6,844 nt of DNA from Methylobacterium sp. (GTDB lineage Bacteria; Pseudomonadota; Alphaproteobacteria; Rhizobiales; Beijerinckiaceae). Within the stretch, counting starts at the first letter, position 1; the number at the start of each line of letters is the position of its first letter. The position numbers were made by a program, and so were the translations under genes. The DNA is taken from positions 1-6,844 of the forward strand of contig JADCCH010000258.1 of the NCBI GenBank assembly GCA_020252865.1, written 5' to 3'. This document shows, piece after piece, positions 1-6,023 of this stretch. Under the pieces are notes generated by a model. It saw nothing but the letters and a program-made list of their open reading frames with translations, had not been told where the DNA came from and searched no databases.

Positions 1-762
1 GGGGATGAGCGTGCAGAGATTGGCATTGCCGCAGCGCTCGCCAAGGCCGTTCAGCGTGCCCTGGATCTGCCGGGCCCCGGCGCGCACGGCCGCGAGGCTG
101 TTCGCCACGGCCTGCCCCGTATCGTCATGCGCGTGGATGCCGAGGCGAACGCCGGGCACCGCTTTTACCACGTCGCCGACGAAAGCCTCGACCTCATGGG
201 GCAAGGTGCCGCCATTGGTATCGCAGAGCACAACCCACCGCGCACCGGCTTCATGCGCGGTCCGCACGCAATCGAGCGCATAGGCGCGGTTGGCCTTGAA
301 GCCATCGAAGAAATGCTCGCAATCGACCATCGCTTCCTTGTTCGCGGCAATCGCGGCCTTCACGCTGTCACGGATGCCCTCGAGGTTTTCCGCGAGCGTG
401 GCTACAAGCGCGAATTCCACGTGGTAATCCCAGGATTTCGCCACGAAACAGATCGCCTTGCCGCCGGCCTGCACCAGGGCTTGCAAGCCGGGATCATTCG
501 AGGCGGAAACGCCCGCGCGCTTGGTCATCCCGAAGGCGGTGAAGGTGGCGCGCGTCGCCGGCGGCTTTTCGAAGAACTTCGTATCGACCGGGTTCGCGCC
601 GGGATACCCGCCTTCGATGTAATCCACGCCGAGCTTGTCGAGCATCTCGGCGATTTTCCGCTTGTCGGCGAGCGAGAAATCAACGCCCGTGGTCTGCGCG
701 CCATCGCGCAGGGTGGTGTCGAACAGGAAGAGGCGTTCCTTGGCCGGGGCAGGCTGGGTCAT
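1..762 (-). CDS. cimA: (R)-citramalate synthase, N-terminal part (C-terminus beyond left edge)
   Basis: Condenses pyruvate with acetyl-CoA to (R)-citramalate, the entry to the threonine-independent isoleucine pathway. The window holds 254 codons and the frame stays open to base 1. The HMGL-like TIM-barrel domain fills the visible part: DTTLRDGAQ at residues 15-23 gives the catalytic Arg19 and metal-binding Asp20, HAHDDTGQAVANS at 210-222 gives metal ligands His210 and His212, and GLGERCGNAN at 239-248 is the family glycine-rich signature. The DGAQTTGVDFS start favours the CimA / LeuA2-related branch over true 2-isopropylmalate synthase (LeuA), though LeuA-like activity cannot be excluded without the C-terminal regulatory domain. 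The ATG at 762-760 is chosen because AGGAG (plus-strand 770-774) lies 5 nt upstream. It is downstream of cysS on the same strand, with a 130-nt gap occupied by palindromic repeats, so co-transcription is possible. No frame damage is seen. Confidence 0.92.
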   Translation of the reverse strand, partial: MTQPAPAKERLFLFDTTLRDGAQTTGVDFSLADKRKIAEMLDKLGVDYIEGGYPGANPVDTKFFEKPPATRATFTAFGMTKRAGVSASNDPGLQALVQAGGKAICFVAKSWDYHVEFALVATLAENLEGIRDSVKAAIAANKEAMVDCEHFFDGFKANRAYALDCVRTAHEAGARWVVLCDTNGGTLPHEVEAFVGDVVKAVPGVRLGIHAHDDTGQAVANSLAAVRAGARQIQGTLNGLGERCGNANLCTLIP

Positions 763-782
763 ACGACATCTCCTGTCCGCAG

Positions 783-876
783 CGTCATGCCCGGGCCTGG
801 CCCGGGCATCCGCGACTTCAGGCCAGGACGTCGATGACAAAGACGTGGATGGCCGGAACAAGTCCGGCCATGACGG
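783..876. repeat. Pair of inverted REP-like palindromes between cysS and cimA
   Basis: Two related palindromic units lie head to head. Unit one (783-818) has an almost perfect self-complementary core at 787-809, ATGCCCGGGCC / GGCCCGGGCAT around a single T. Unit two (839-876), in the opposite orientation, has a 9-bp stem, ATGGCCGGA (849-857) with TCCGGCCAT (863-871) and a 5-nt loop. On its reverse strand unit two starts CCGTCATGGCCGG and ends CCACGTCTTT, paralleling GTCATGCCCGG...CCGCGACTT of unit one. This layout resembles the dispersed GTCATGGCCGG... intergenic repeats familiar from Hyphomicrobiales genomes, here as a REP-doublet. In the cysS-cimA transcript each unit would fold into a stable hairpin, which could protect mRNA 3' ends or weaken read-through; neither has a U-tract, so they are poor intrinsic terminators. 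The family assignment is from memory of the motif, not a search. Confidence 0.75.
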
Positions 877-892
877 TGGTGAAGCCCCGCGC

Positions 893-2491
893 TCATCGCT
901 TCACCTCCCAGGTGGTCACCGGGTTGCCGGCCTCGTCCTTCCCGTCCTTCAGCTGAATGCCGAGCCCCGCGAGTTCGTCGCGGATGCGATCGGATTCGGC
1001 GAATTTCTTGGCGGCGCGGGCGGCGTTGCGGAGGGAGATGAGGGAGTTGACCTTATCGACTTCAATTTCGGCAGAGCTAAGGGCAATAGCGCGCCATTCT
1101 TGCGGTGTTTGCTGCAGCAAACCAAGAATGCGCGCCGATGCGACAACCGCTGAAGCTGATTGCGGATCCTTGATGTCCCACCCGAGACTGCCCCCGGCGA
1201 GCATTGCACCTGCAACAGAGCGAGAAAACATTGGGTAGAGCGCGGCAAGCGCAGATGCCGAGTTTAGGTCGTCGGACAAAGCTTCGAAAACCTCTGCCAT
1301 AGGAGATGCACTTGCATCGACATCGACGCCATCAAGCAAATCATACCAACGATCCAGCGTGCGTTGCGCCTCTTCCAACGCACTTACCGTCCAATCAATC
1401 GGCTGACGGTAATGCGTTTTAAGCATCGCAAGGCGCAAAACCTCGCCGGGCCATCTCCGCCCGCCGAACTTCGTCGTGTTCAGCAACTCATTGATGGTCA
1501 CGAAATTCCCCAGGCTCTTGGACATCTTCTGCCCTTCCACCTGCAGGAAGCCGTTATGCATCCAGATCTGCGCCATTCGCTCGCTGCCGAAGGCACAGCA
1601 GGATTGCGCGATCTCGTTCTCGTGATGCGGAAACACGAGGTCGATGCCGCCGCCATGGATGTCGAAGGTGTTCTTCAGTGGGTCATCGCAGGCGAGGCCG
1701 CCGCCGAAGGGCTCCAGCAAAGTCGCCATCGACATGGCCGAGCACTCGATATGCCAGCCGGGCCGGCCCTTGCCGGGAATGCCGCAGGGGCTCGCCCACC
1801 CCGGCTCATGCTCCGCCGAGGGCTTCCAGAGCACGAAATCGGTCGGGCCCTTCTTGTAGGGCGCGACATCGACCCGCGCGCCGGCGATCATCTCGTCGAG
1901 GCTGCGATTGGCGAGCTTGCCGTAGCGGGGCCATTTCGCGTTGGTTCTTTTCTTGGACGCGAATTCTTCACGCGAACCGATGCCCACTTCGCTTGAATTC
2001 GCTATGCCGGCATTCATCGCCTCCGGCGAGAAGAGCACATGCCCCTCCGCCACATAGGCCACGCCCTTGGCGACGAGCCGCTCGCAGAGCGCCTTCATCG
2101 CCTCGATATGCTCGGTGGCGCGCGGCTGATGCGTGGGCTCCAGGCATAGAAGCGCCTTCACATCCGCCTGGAACTGCGCGTTCGTGCCTTCCGTCACCTT
2201 GCGGATCGCCTCGTTGAGCGGAAGATCGGGGTAATCGCGCGCCGCGCGTTCGTTGATCTTGTCATCCACATCCGTGATGTTCCGGGTGTAGAAGACATTC
2301 GCCTCGCCATAGAGGTGCCGCAGCAGGCGGAACAGCACATCGAACACGATGACCGGGCGCGCATTGCCGATATGGGCGAAATCATAAACCGTGGGGCCGC
2401 AGACATACATGCGCACGCGGGAAGGATCGAGCGGCGCGAAGGGCTCCTTCTGCCGCGTCAGCGTGTTGTAAAGCCGCAACTGGTTCGTCAT
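893..2491 (-). CDS. cysS: Cysteinyl-tRNA synthetase, 532 aa, with internal insertion
   Basis: Class I aminoacyl-tRNA synthetase that charges tRNA-Cys in the cytoplasm; essential. The catalytic domain opens with [13 protein letters not shown] (residues 31-43), containing zinc ligand Cys31 and the HIGH-type motif HIGN (40-43). [12 protein letters not shown] carries zinc ligand Cys250, FPHHENE (287-293) supplies His289 and Glu293, and KMSKS is at 322-326. The tRNA-binding helical domain and a C-terminal tail ending WEVKR follow. At 532 residues it is longer than the 461-residue E. coli enzyme: about 28 extra residues at roughly 154-189, about 14 between Cys250 and DIHGGG (a segment I associate with Hyphomicrobiales enzymes), and the rest mainly C-terminal. 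The ATG at 2491-2489 is preceded by a purine-rich GAGGGG (plus-strand 2494-2499). The insertion (about 1925-2032) and the 3' third (about 1030-1430) look poorer in GC than the rest. All catalytic residues are present, so it should be functional. Confidence 0.97.
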   Translation of the reverse strand: MTNQLRLYNTLTRQKEPFAPLDPSRVRMYVCGPTVYDFAHIGNARPVIVFDVLFRLLRHLYGEANVFYTRNITDVDDKINERAARDYPDLPLNEAIRKVTEGTNAQFQADVKALLCLEPTHQPRATEHIEAMKALCERLVAKGVAYVAEGHVLFSPEAMNAGIANSSEVGIGSREEFASKKRTNAKWPRYGKLANRSLDEMIAGARVDVAPYKKGPTDFVLWKPSAEHEPGWASPCGIPGKGRPGWHIECSAMSMATLLEPFGGGLACDDPLKNTFDIHGGGIDLVFPHHENEIAQSCCAFGSERMAQIWMHNGFLQVEGQKMSKSLGNFVTINELLNTTKFGGRRWPGEVLRLAMLKTHYRQPIDWTVSALEEAQRTLDRWYDLLDGVDVDASASPMAEVFEALSDDLNSASALAALYPMFSRSVAGAMLAGGSLGWDIKDPQSASAVVASARILGLLQQTPQEWRAIALSSAEIEVDKVNSLISLRNAARAAKKFAESDRIRDELAGLGIQLKDGKDEAGNPVTTWEVKR

Positions 2492-2863
2492 TTCCCCTCA
2501 CCCGGCCGGCCAGAGGCCAGCCCGAAGCAGGCGCCGCCGGCGCTGGCTTGTTCGTGAACCCTTCGATGGAGGAGGTAAACGAGACGAGGCCAGCGCCGGG
2601 GGCTACTGGCCACAAATCATCGCCGAAATCGCGATCGATGCTCGTTTCATGGCAGGATTGATGCCTGAAACACCCTTTTCGGTCAAGCCGCTGATTGGGC
2701 ATGACGCGCAAGCCTGCTCTTTGCTGCAATGCCGCGAGCGCAAGGCTCCCCTGAGCTTCGCGTGCTTTTCGGGCAAAGAACGCAGCCGTTAACGGATCCT
2801 CAACGTCTTGGGGATCAGGATGCCTATCTTAGGTTGAGTCGCTTTCCGGGAAGGGGTCAGATC
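2492..2863. other. Intergenic region between divergent cysS and the secreted-protein gene
   Basis: These 372 bases hold no convincing gene. The cysS-proximal part (2492-2610) is very GC-rich and contains an inverted repeat listed separately. The rest should carry two divergent promoters. For cysS, TTGACC on the minus strand (plus 2681-2686) followed after 17 nt by CATCAA (plus 2658-2663) is a weak sigma-70-like candidate with a good -35 and a poor -10. For the plus-strand gene, TATCTT (2824-2829) is a possible -10, but no matching -35 stands at the right distance. Open frames through this region in both directions show no domain, signal or ribosome-binding site and are treated as chance. Confidence 0.4.
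2533..2603. repeat. Inverted repeat upstream of cysS
   Basis: CCGGCGCTGGC (2537-2547) is perfectly complementary in reverse to GCCAGCGCCGG (2589-2599), 41 nt apart. With one mismatch the arms extend outward by GCC (2533-2535) and GGC (2601-2603), giving 14 pairs in 15. The outer arm begins about 42 nt upstream of the cysS start codon, so if the transcript starts beyond 2603 this would be a strong stem in the cysS 5' leader. It may instead be part of a dispersed repeat. I see no T-box or other known riboswitch signature. The structure is seen directly; its role is unknown. Confidence 0.5.
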
Positions 2864-3181
2864 ATGCGCAAGCGCTTGAGCATTTTCGCCTGCTTCGGCA
2901 TGATGGCTGTTGCGGTCGCCATCGCAGCCGGTTCCGGCAGCGAGAGCGAGGCCCGGCCGAAGCAGCGCGATTTCGTCATCGCCGGATCAGATGGTTATGG
3001 CACGCAGGATTGCCTTGCCAGCAAGGGCGATTGCGGTCGCATCGTCGCGGATGCCTGGTGCGAATCGAAGGGCTTCAAGGCGGCCCTCGCCTATCGCAAG
3101 CTCTCGTCGGAAGAGATCACCGGCACGGCTGGCACGGCGCAGAATCCGGTCGAAAGTTTCCTGATTTCCTGCCGTGAATGA
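2864..3181 (+). CDS. Small secreted four-cysteine protein, function unknown
   Basis: A 105-residue protein I cannot name. Residues 1-30 form a classic Sec signal peptide: basic MRKR, a hydrophobic core (about 7-22), then a small-residue stretch with a plausible cleavage near SESEA/RPK. The mature part is about 75 residues with four cysteines (Cys50, Cys57, Cys66, Cys103), an arrangement suited to two disulfides in the periplasm. CLASKGDCGRIVADAWCESKGF (50-71, read in two parts: CLASKGDCGR then IVADAWCESKGF) is its most distinctive segment and looks like a conserved core of small alphaproteobacterial hypothetical proteins. I chose the ATG at 2864 over an in-frame start at 2729 because AAGGGG (2851-2856) lies 7 nt upstream and the signal peptide begins exactly there; the longer version would bury the signal. 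It is monocistronic, divergent from cysS, and ends just before a strong terminator. Confidence 0.75.
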   Translation: MRKRLSIFACFGMMAVAVAIAAGSGSESEARPKQRDFVIAGSDGYGTQDCLASKGDCGRIVADAWCESKGFKAALAYRKLSSEEITGTAGTAQNPVESFLISCRE

Positions 3182-3204
3182 GCGTCGACCATCATGGATG
3201 CGAC

Positions 3205-3236
3205 AAGGCCGGCTTGCGCCGGCCTTTTTTGTTTTT
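3205..3236 (+). terminator. Intrinsic terminator between convergent genes
   Basis: A 9-bp perfect stem, AAGGCCGGC (3205-3213) with GCCGGCCTT (3218-3226), closes a TTGC loop and runs into T6, G, T5 (3225-3236). It lies 23 nt after the stop codon at 3179-3181 and is a textbook rho-independent terminator for the plus-strand gene. The T-tract ends inside the stop codon of creA, which converges from the other side. Read on the minus strand the hairpin is followed only by TTGTCG, so it would stop creA transcription poorly unless aided by other factors. Confidence 0.9.
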
Positions 3237-3754
3237 CAGTCCTTGATCCAGTCCGCGCAGCGCGGCGCCTCGGCCTGCCCCCAGGGCATGATCGGCACGG
3301 TGGATGTGGAATTCTTCGGGCTGCCATCGATCAGCTTGTCGGAATAGACGAGATAAACCAGCACATTGCGCTTGGCATCGCAGCCGCGCACGATCTGCAT
3401 CCGCTTGAAGAGCAGCGATCGCGACTGCCGGAACATCACCTCACCCTGCTCGGTCTTCACCTTGAATTTGATCGGCCCGATCTGCCGACAGGCGAGCGAA
3501 ATATCCGATACCTCCTCCGCAAGGCCAAGGCCACCCGCCACGCCGCCCTTCTCAGGCACGGTGTAATGGCAAGCCACGCCCTCGATATCCGGATCGTCAA
3601 TCGAATAGGTCGCAAGCTTGTAGGCCCATGTCAGCAGCCGGAACACGGTCGATTTCTTGAAAATGAGATCGGGGGTTTGCGCGGCAGCGGGCAACGCGGT
3701 CAACCCGGCCGGCACAAAGGCAGCCAGCACAAAGGCCAGAAGGAAGCGGATCAT
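3236..3754 (-). CDS. creA: CreA family periplasmic protein
   Basis: Member of the CreA family, named for its place next to the E. coli creBCD locus; its biochemical role is not established. The protein has 172 residues. A signal peptide (1-25, MIRFLLAFVLAAFVPAG then LPAAA/Q) points to the periplasm. The family core is clear: DDPDIEGVACHYT (53-65), GGVAGGLGLAEEVSD (70-84), CRQIGPIKF (89-97), LLFKRMQIVRGCDAKRN (114-130), VYSDKLIDGSPKN (136-148) and VPIMPWGQ (153-160), closely paralleling E. coli CreA. Cys62 and Cys89 match cysteines of E. coli CreA and may form a disulfide; Cys125 and Cys166 are additional. The ATG at 3754-3752 is preferred over an upstream in-frame start at 3838 because GGGAG (plus 3761-3765) sits 6 nt before it and the signal peptide starts there. 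It lies 80 nt downstream of the DUF2783 gene on the same strand, so it may be the tail of that operon or have its own promoter. Confidence 0.92.
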   Translation of the reverse strand: MIRFLLAFVLAAFVPAGLTALPAAAQTPDLIFKKSTVFRLLTWAYKLATYSIDDPDIEGVACHYTVPEKGGVAGGLGLAEEVSDISLACRQIGPIKFKVKTEQGEVMFRQSRSLLFKRMQIVRGCDAKRNVLVYLVYSDKLIDGSPKNSTSTVPIMPWGQAEAPRCADWIKD

Positions 3755-3834
3755 GGGTGTCTCCCGGTCGAATGCAGCCGTTCTGGCTCGCAGTCGTTGT
3801 GGCGCGCATGAGATCGGGATGAAAGTCCCGGATT

Positions 3835-4038
3835 TCAATCGGCCTTCATTGCGGCCTTCGCAGCATGGATGGCCTGTTCGAGCACCCTGTCATCGCCGAT
3901 ATGGTTCGCGAGCAGCAGCACGAGGCGGGCATCGAGCGCCGCCGCTGTCTCCGGGGAGAGACCACGCCGCGCCTCGATGAGCCGGCGAAAGGCGCGATCG
4001 GGATCGGCGAAGCGGTTTTCGGTGACGAGATCCGCCAT
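3835..4038 (-). CDS. DUF2783 family small protein, translationally coupled to the monooxygenase
   Basis: A 67-residue, mostly helical, soluble protein with no signal peptide or membrane segment. The sequence ENRFADPDRAF followed by LIEARRGLSPETAAALDARL and VLLLANHIGDDRVLEQAI matches what I know of DUF2783, an uncharacterised family found beside class A FAD monooxygenases in proteobacteria. The ATG (4038-4036) overlaps the monooxygenase stop as TGATG, with GGGGGAGG about 8 nt upstream inside the end of the monooxygenase gene; a GTG one codon earlier (4041) is less likely. Tight coupling implies near-stoichiometric production, and I infer a role as small partner, stabiliser or subunit of the monooxygenase. 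No catalytic residues can be proposed. It has no cysteines. Confidence 0.87.
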   Translation of the reverse strand: MADLVTENRFADPDRAFRRLIEARRGLSPETAAALDARLVLLLANHIGDDRVLEQAIHAAKAAMKAD

Positions 4039-5606
4039 CACGCTGCCTCCCCCGCCTTGCCACGCGCCCGGCGCAGGGCCGCGCGGATCGCGCCTTTCTC
4101 GGCATGGTGGAACCGCGCCGCGACATGGCCATCGGGTCGGATAAGATAGCCACTGCCGGGTGACAGCGCGAAGCGCCTGGCCGCCGCCTCGTTCGCGACA
4201 AGCACCGCCACACCCGGCGGCGCAAGCCGTGCCGTGGCCTCATCCGCCACGAGCAGCGTGAAATCGCGCCCGAGACGCTCGCTGAGGTAGCCCCCCTCGA
4301 ACGGCGAATCGGGGATAGGGGCACCCGGCGCGGGCCCGCGCGCCCATTCTCGCTCATCGGCGCTGGAAAGCGGGCTTTCCGCATAGGCGGTGGGCGTGGA
4401 GAGCCGGCCGGAATTCACCATGCGCTTGGCGAATCCGTGATGTGTGGCGAGCGCCAGGGCGGCATCGCGCAGAAGCCGCTCGGCCTCGCTCTGCGGGGCG
4501 ATGAAATCGGTCGAGCGCGTGGAATGCGCGATATTCTCGTTTGCGGCCTCCCCCCGCTCGAGATCGTAGCTGTCGAGCAGGCTTTGGGGGCTGTCGCCAT
4601 CGAGCACGGCGGCGAGTTTCCAGGCGAGGTTTTCCGCGTCCTGCACGCCGGAATTGGCCCCACGTGCGCCAAAGGGCGAAACCTGATGCGCCGCATCGCC
4701 CGCAAAGAACACGCGGCCGTGGCGGAAGCGCTCCAGCCGCAGGCAGCGGAACCGGTAGATCGACACCCATTCGAGGGAGAAATCCGAGTGACCCAGCATC
4801 GCCTCGATGCGCGGGCGCACGCGCTCCGGCTGCTTCTCCAGATCGGCATCGGCGCTCGCCGGGAGTTGCAGATCGATGCGCCAGATATTGTCGGGCTGGC
4901 GATGCAGCAGAGCCGAACCGCCGGGATGGAAGGGCGGATCGAACCAGAACCAGCGCTCGGTGGGGAAATCGCCTTCCATCTTCACATCGGCGATCAGGAA
5001 TTGCTCCTCGAAGACCTCGCCGGGAAAATCAAGCCCGAGCAACGCGCGGGTGGGCGAGCGCGCGCCATCGCAGGCGACGACATGATCGGCATGGAGGCGA
5101 TATTCGCCATCCGGCGTCTCGATGTTGAGCCGCACGCCATCGTTCTGCGGTTCGAGGCCGCAGACGCGGTTCTTCCAGCGCAGATCAACGCCAACCTCGA
5201 CCGCGCGATCCACCAGAGCCTTCTCCACCACGAATTGCTGGATGTTGATGAAGGCCGGCATCTTGTGCCCGTCCTCGGGCAGGAGATCGAAGGTGTAGAG
5301 CAGCTTATCCCGTTGAAAAACCTTGCCCTTCTTCCAGGAAACACCCTGCGCCACCAGCGGCTCGGCAACACCGAGACGATCGAAGATCTCCAGCGTCTTC
5401 TTCGCAAAGCAGATCGCGCGGCTGCCTTCGCCGATGCGGTCGAAATCATCCAGCAGCACCGGCGCATGGCCACGAAGCGCGAGGTCGATCGCCAGACTCA
5501 GGCCCACCGGCCCCGCACCGATGATCACCACCCGGTGGCGCGCTGGCGTGGCGCGCATCTGGTCCGGCGAGGGGGTGTAGCGGAACGTGGCGTAGGGGGT
5601 GTTCAT
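4038..5606 (-). CDS. Class A FAD-dependent aromatic monooxygenase (PheA/TfdB/MhpA-like)
   Basis: Single-component flavoprotein hydroxylase of 522 residues, expected to use NAD(P)H and O2 to hydroxylate a phenolic or related aromatic ring in the cytoplasm. The Rossmann fingerprint GAGPVG (30-35) is in VVIIGAGPVGLSLAIDLALRG; the DG motif is ACDGARSPTR (178-187) at Asp180-Gly181; the FAD-ribityl GD motif is VFFAGDAAHQVSPFGARGANSG (299-320, here as VFFAGDAAHQ plus VSPFGARGANSG) with Asp304. A C-terminal thioredoxin-like region ends in GYLIRPDGHVAARF (486-499), typical of the PheA/TfdB/MhpA group. The substrate cannot be deduced; calling it MhpA would be over-reading. The ATG at 5606-5604 starts a family-like leader (MNTPYATFRYTPSPDQ) but has no strong Shine-Dalgarno. 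The frame stays open upstream to 5939, but that stretch is antisense to higB and has no family resemblance. Its stop overlaps the DUF2783 start; upstream on the same strand, beyond the higBA insertion, is the MBL hydrolase gene. Confidence 0.92.
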   Translation of the reverse strand: MNTPYATFRYTPSPDQMRATPARHRVVIIGAGPVGLSLAIDLALRGHAPVLLDDFDRIGEGSRAICFAKKTLEIFDRLGVAEPLVAQGVSWKKGKVFQRDKLLYTFDLLPEDGHKMPAFINIQQFVVEKALVDRAVEVGVDLRWKNRVCGLEPQNDGVRLNIETPDGEYRLHADHVVACDGARSPTRALLGLDFPGEVFEEQFLIADVKMEGDFPTERWFWFDPPFHPGGSALLHRQPDNIWRIDLQLPASADADLEKQPERVRPRIEAMLGHSDFSLEWVSIYRFRCLRLERFRHGRVFFAGDAAHQVSPFGARGANSGVQDAENLAWKLAAVLDGDSPQSLLDSYDLERGEAANENIAHSTRSTDFIAPQSEAERLLRDAALALATHHGFAKRMVNSGRLSTPTAYAESPLSSADEREWARGPAPGAPIPDSPFEGGYLSERLGRDFTLLVADEATARLAPPGVAVLVANEAAARRFALSPGSGYLIRPDGHVAARFHHAEKGAIRAALRRARGKAGEAA

Positions 5607-5634
5607 GACCGGACAATTCCGTGTTTCATTCCAT

Positions 5635-5663
5635 TTGACACAAAGTTTGATATGCGATACGTA
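5635..5663 (+). promoter_or_regulatory. Possible higBA promoter (-35 and overlapping -10 region)
   Basis: TTGACA at 5635-5640 is a perfect sigma-70 -35 match. At 17-nt spacing the -10 would be TACGTA (5658-5663), which matches the consensus poorly but forms the exact centre of the palindrome at 5649-5672. The call rests on the -35 and on position, 71 nt before the toxin gene's ribosome-binding site region. Confidence 0.35.
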
Positions 5664-5672
5664 ACACATATC
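5649..5672. promoter_or_regulatory. 24-bp palindrome, predicted HigA operator
   Basis: GATATG (5649-5654), TACGTA (5658-5663) and CATATC (5667-5672) share one centre, and the two 3-nt spacers also agree at their middle base, so 20 of 24 positions are symmetric. The site is in the 127-nt gap between the divergent higB and monooxygenase starts, just downstream of a TTGACA box. Type II antitoxins of the HigA class normally repress their own operon by binding such palindromes, so HigA is the favoured ligand. A regulator of the monooxygenase cluster (for example a MarR-type protein encoded elsewhere) is the main alternative. Confidence 0.6.
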
Positions 5673-5699
5673 CGACCCTATTGATTGATGGAGAGCGAA

Positions 5700-5765
5700 A
5701 TGACCCAATGGAATTGTAATTTTGGAGAATGCTGTGATCCAATCCTTCAAGGATGCCCGCTCTAG
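5700..5765 (+). CDS. Possible 21-codon cysteine-rich leader ORF before higB
   Basis: ATG at 5700 follows GGAG (5690-5693) with a 6-nt spacer, as good a ribosome-binding site as any in the window. The frame runs 21 codons to TAG at 5763-5765, beginning MTQWNCNFGECC and containing four cysteines (6, 11, 12, 19). It overlaps the first 32 bases of higB in another frame. It may be a translated leader tuning toxin synthesis, the remnant of a gene, or chance. No similarity to a known peptide is recognised. Confidence 0.25.
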   Translation: MTQWNCNFGECCDPILQGCPL

Positions 5766-6015
5766 GCATCTTTTCGAAACCAGAGAATGTCCTTCGCAAT
5801 GGTCCAGCATCATGGCTGTGATCTTGAGAAAGCTGGATATGCTCGACGCTGCCAGCGTCATCACTGACCTGAGAAGTCCGCCCGGAAATAGGCTCGAAAA
5901 GCTTGTCGGCGATCGAAAAGGCCAATGGAGCATTCGCATTAATGACCAATGGCGAATTTGCTTCCGATGGAACGATGCGGGTCCGTATGATGTTGAGGTG
6001 GTCGATTACCACTGA
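5734..6015 (+). CDS. higB: HigB/RelE-family mRNA interferase toxin
   Basis: Toxin of a type II toxin-antitoxin module; HigB proteins cut mRNA on the translating ribosome. The protein has 93 residues, the normal family size, and family signatures throughout: IQSFKDARSRHLFE (2-15), LDAASVITDLRSPPGNRLEKL (37-57, as LDAASVITDL plus RSPPGNRLEKL), GDRKGQWSIRINDQWRICF (59-77) and the C-terminal VEVVDYH. Lys56, Arg61, Arg68, Arg74, Tyr92 and His93 are the candidates for the RNase site, by analogy with basic and terminal residues used in characterised HigB. I chose GTG at 5734 because GGAG (5724-5727) is 6 nt upstream and homologues begin at this point; an in-frame TTG at 5722 would swallow that site. 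Toxin-first order, with higA following after 8 nt, is the usual higBA arrangement. The gene is visibly poorer in GC than its neighbours, in keeping with horizontal transfer. All expected residues are present, so it looks active. Confidence 0.92.
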   Translation: MIQSFKDARSRHLFETRECPSQWSSIMAVILRKLDMLDAASVITDLRSPPGNRLEKLVGDRKGQWSIRINDQWRICFRWNDAGPYDVEVVDYH

Positions 6016-6023
6016 GGTGTGAA

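Noticed and set aside
127..837. 236-codon plus-strand frame opposite cimA
   Set aside because: It lies over the well-conserved citramalate synthase frame and into the repeats; no domain is recognised.
2382..2729. 115-codon minus-strand frame across the cysS upstream region
   Set aside because: It runs into cysS in another frame and through the inverted repeat, with no ribosome-binding site or domain; probably open by chance in GC-rich DNA.
2789..2804. CtrA-like box, TTAA-N7-TCAA
   Set aside because: One half-site departs from TTAA and no cell-cycle gene is next to it; a chance match is likely.
3797..3837. Small hairpin CGGGA/TCCCG between the DUF2783 gene and creA
   Set aside because: Only 5 pairs and no U-tract, so it does not support a terminator.
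4437..5684. 415-codon plus-strand open frame opposite the monooxygenase
   Set aside because: Long antisense frames are expected in GC-biased genes; composition is that of a shadow and the sense protein has full family motifs.
5607..5939. N-terminal extension of the monooxygenase frame by 111 codons
   Set aside because: This stretch is antisense to higB, has no family similarity and would place the GAGPVG fingerprint abnormally far from the N-terminus.
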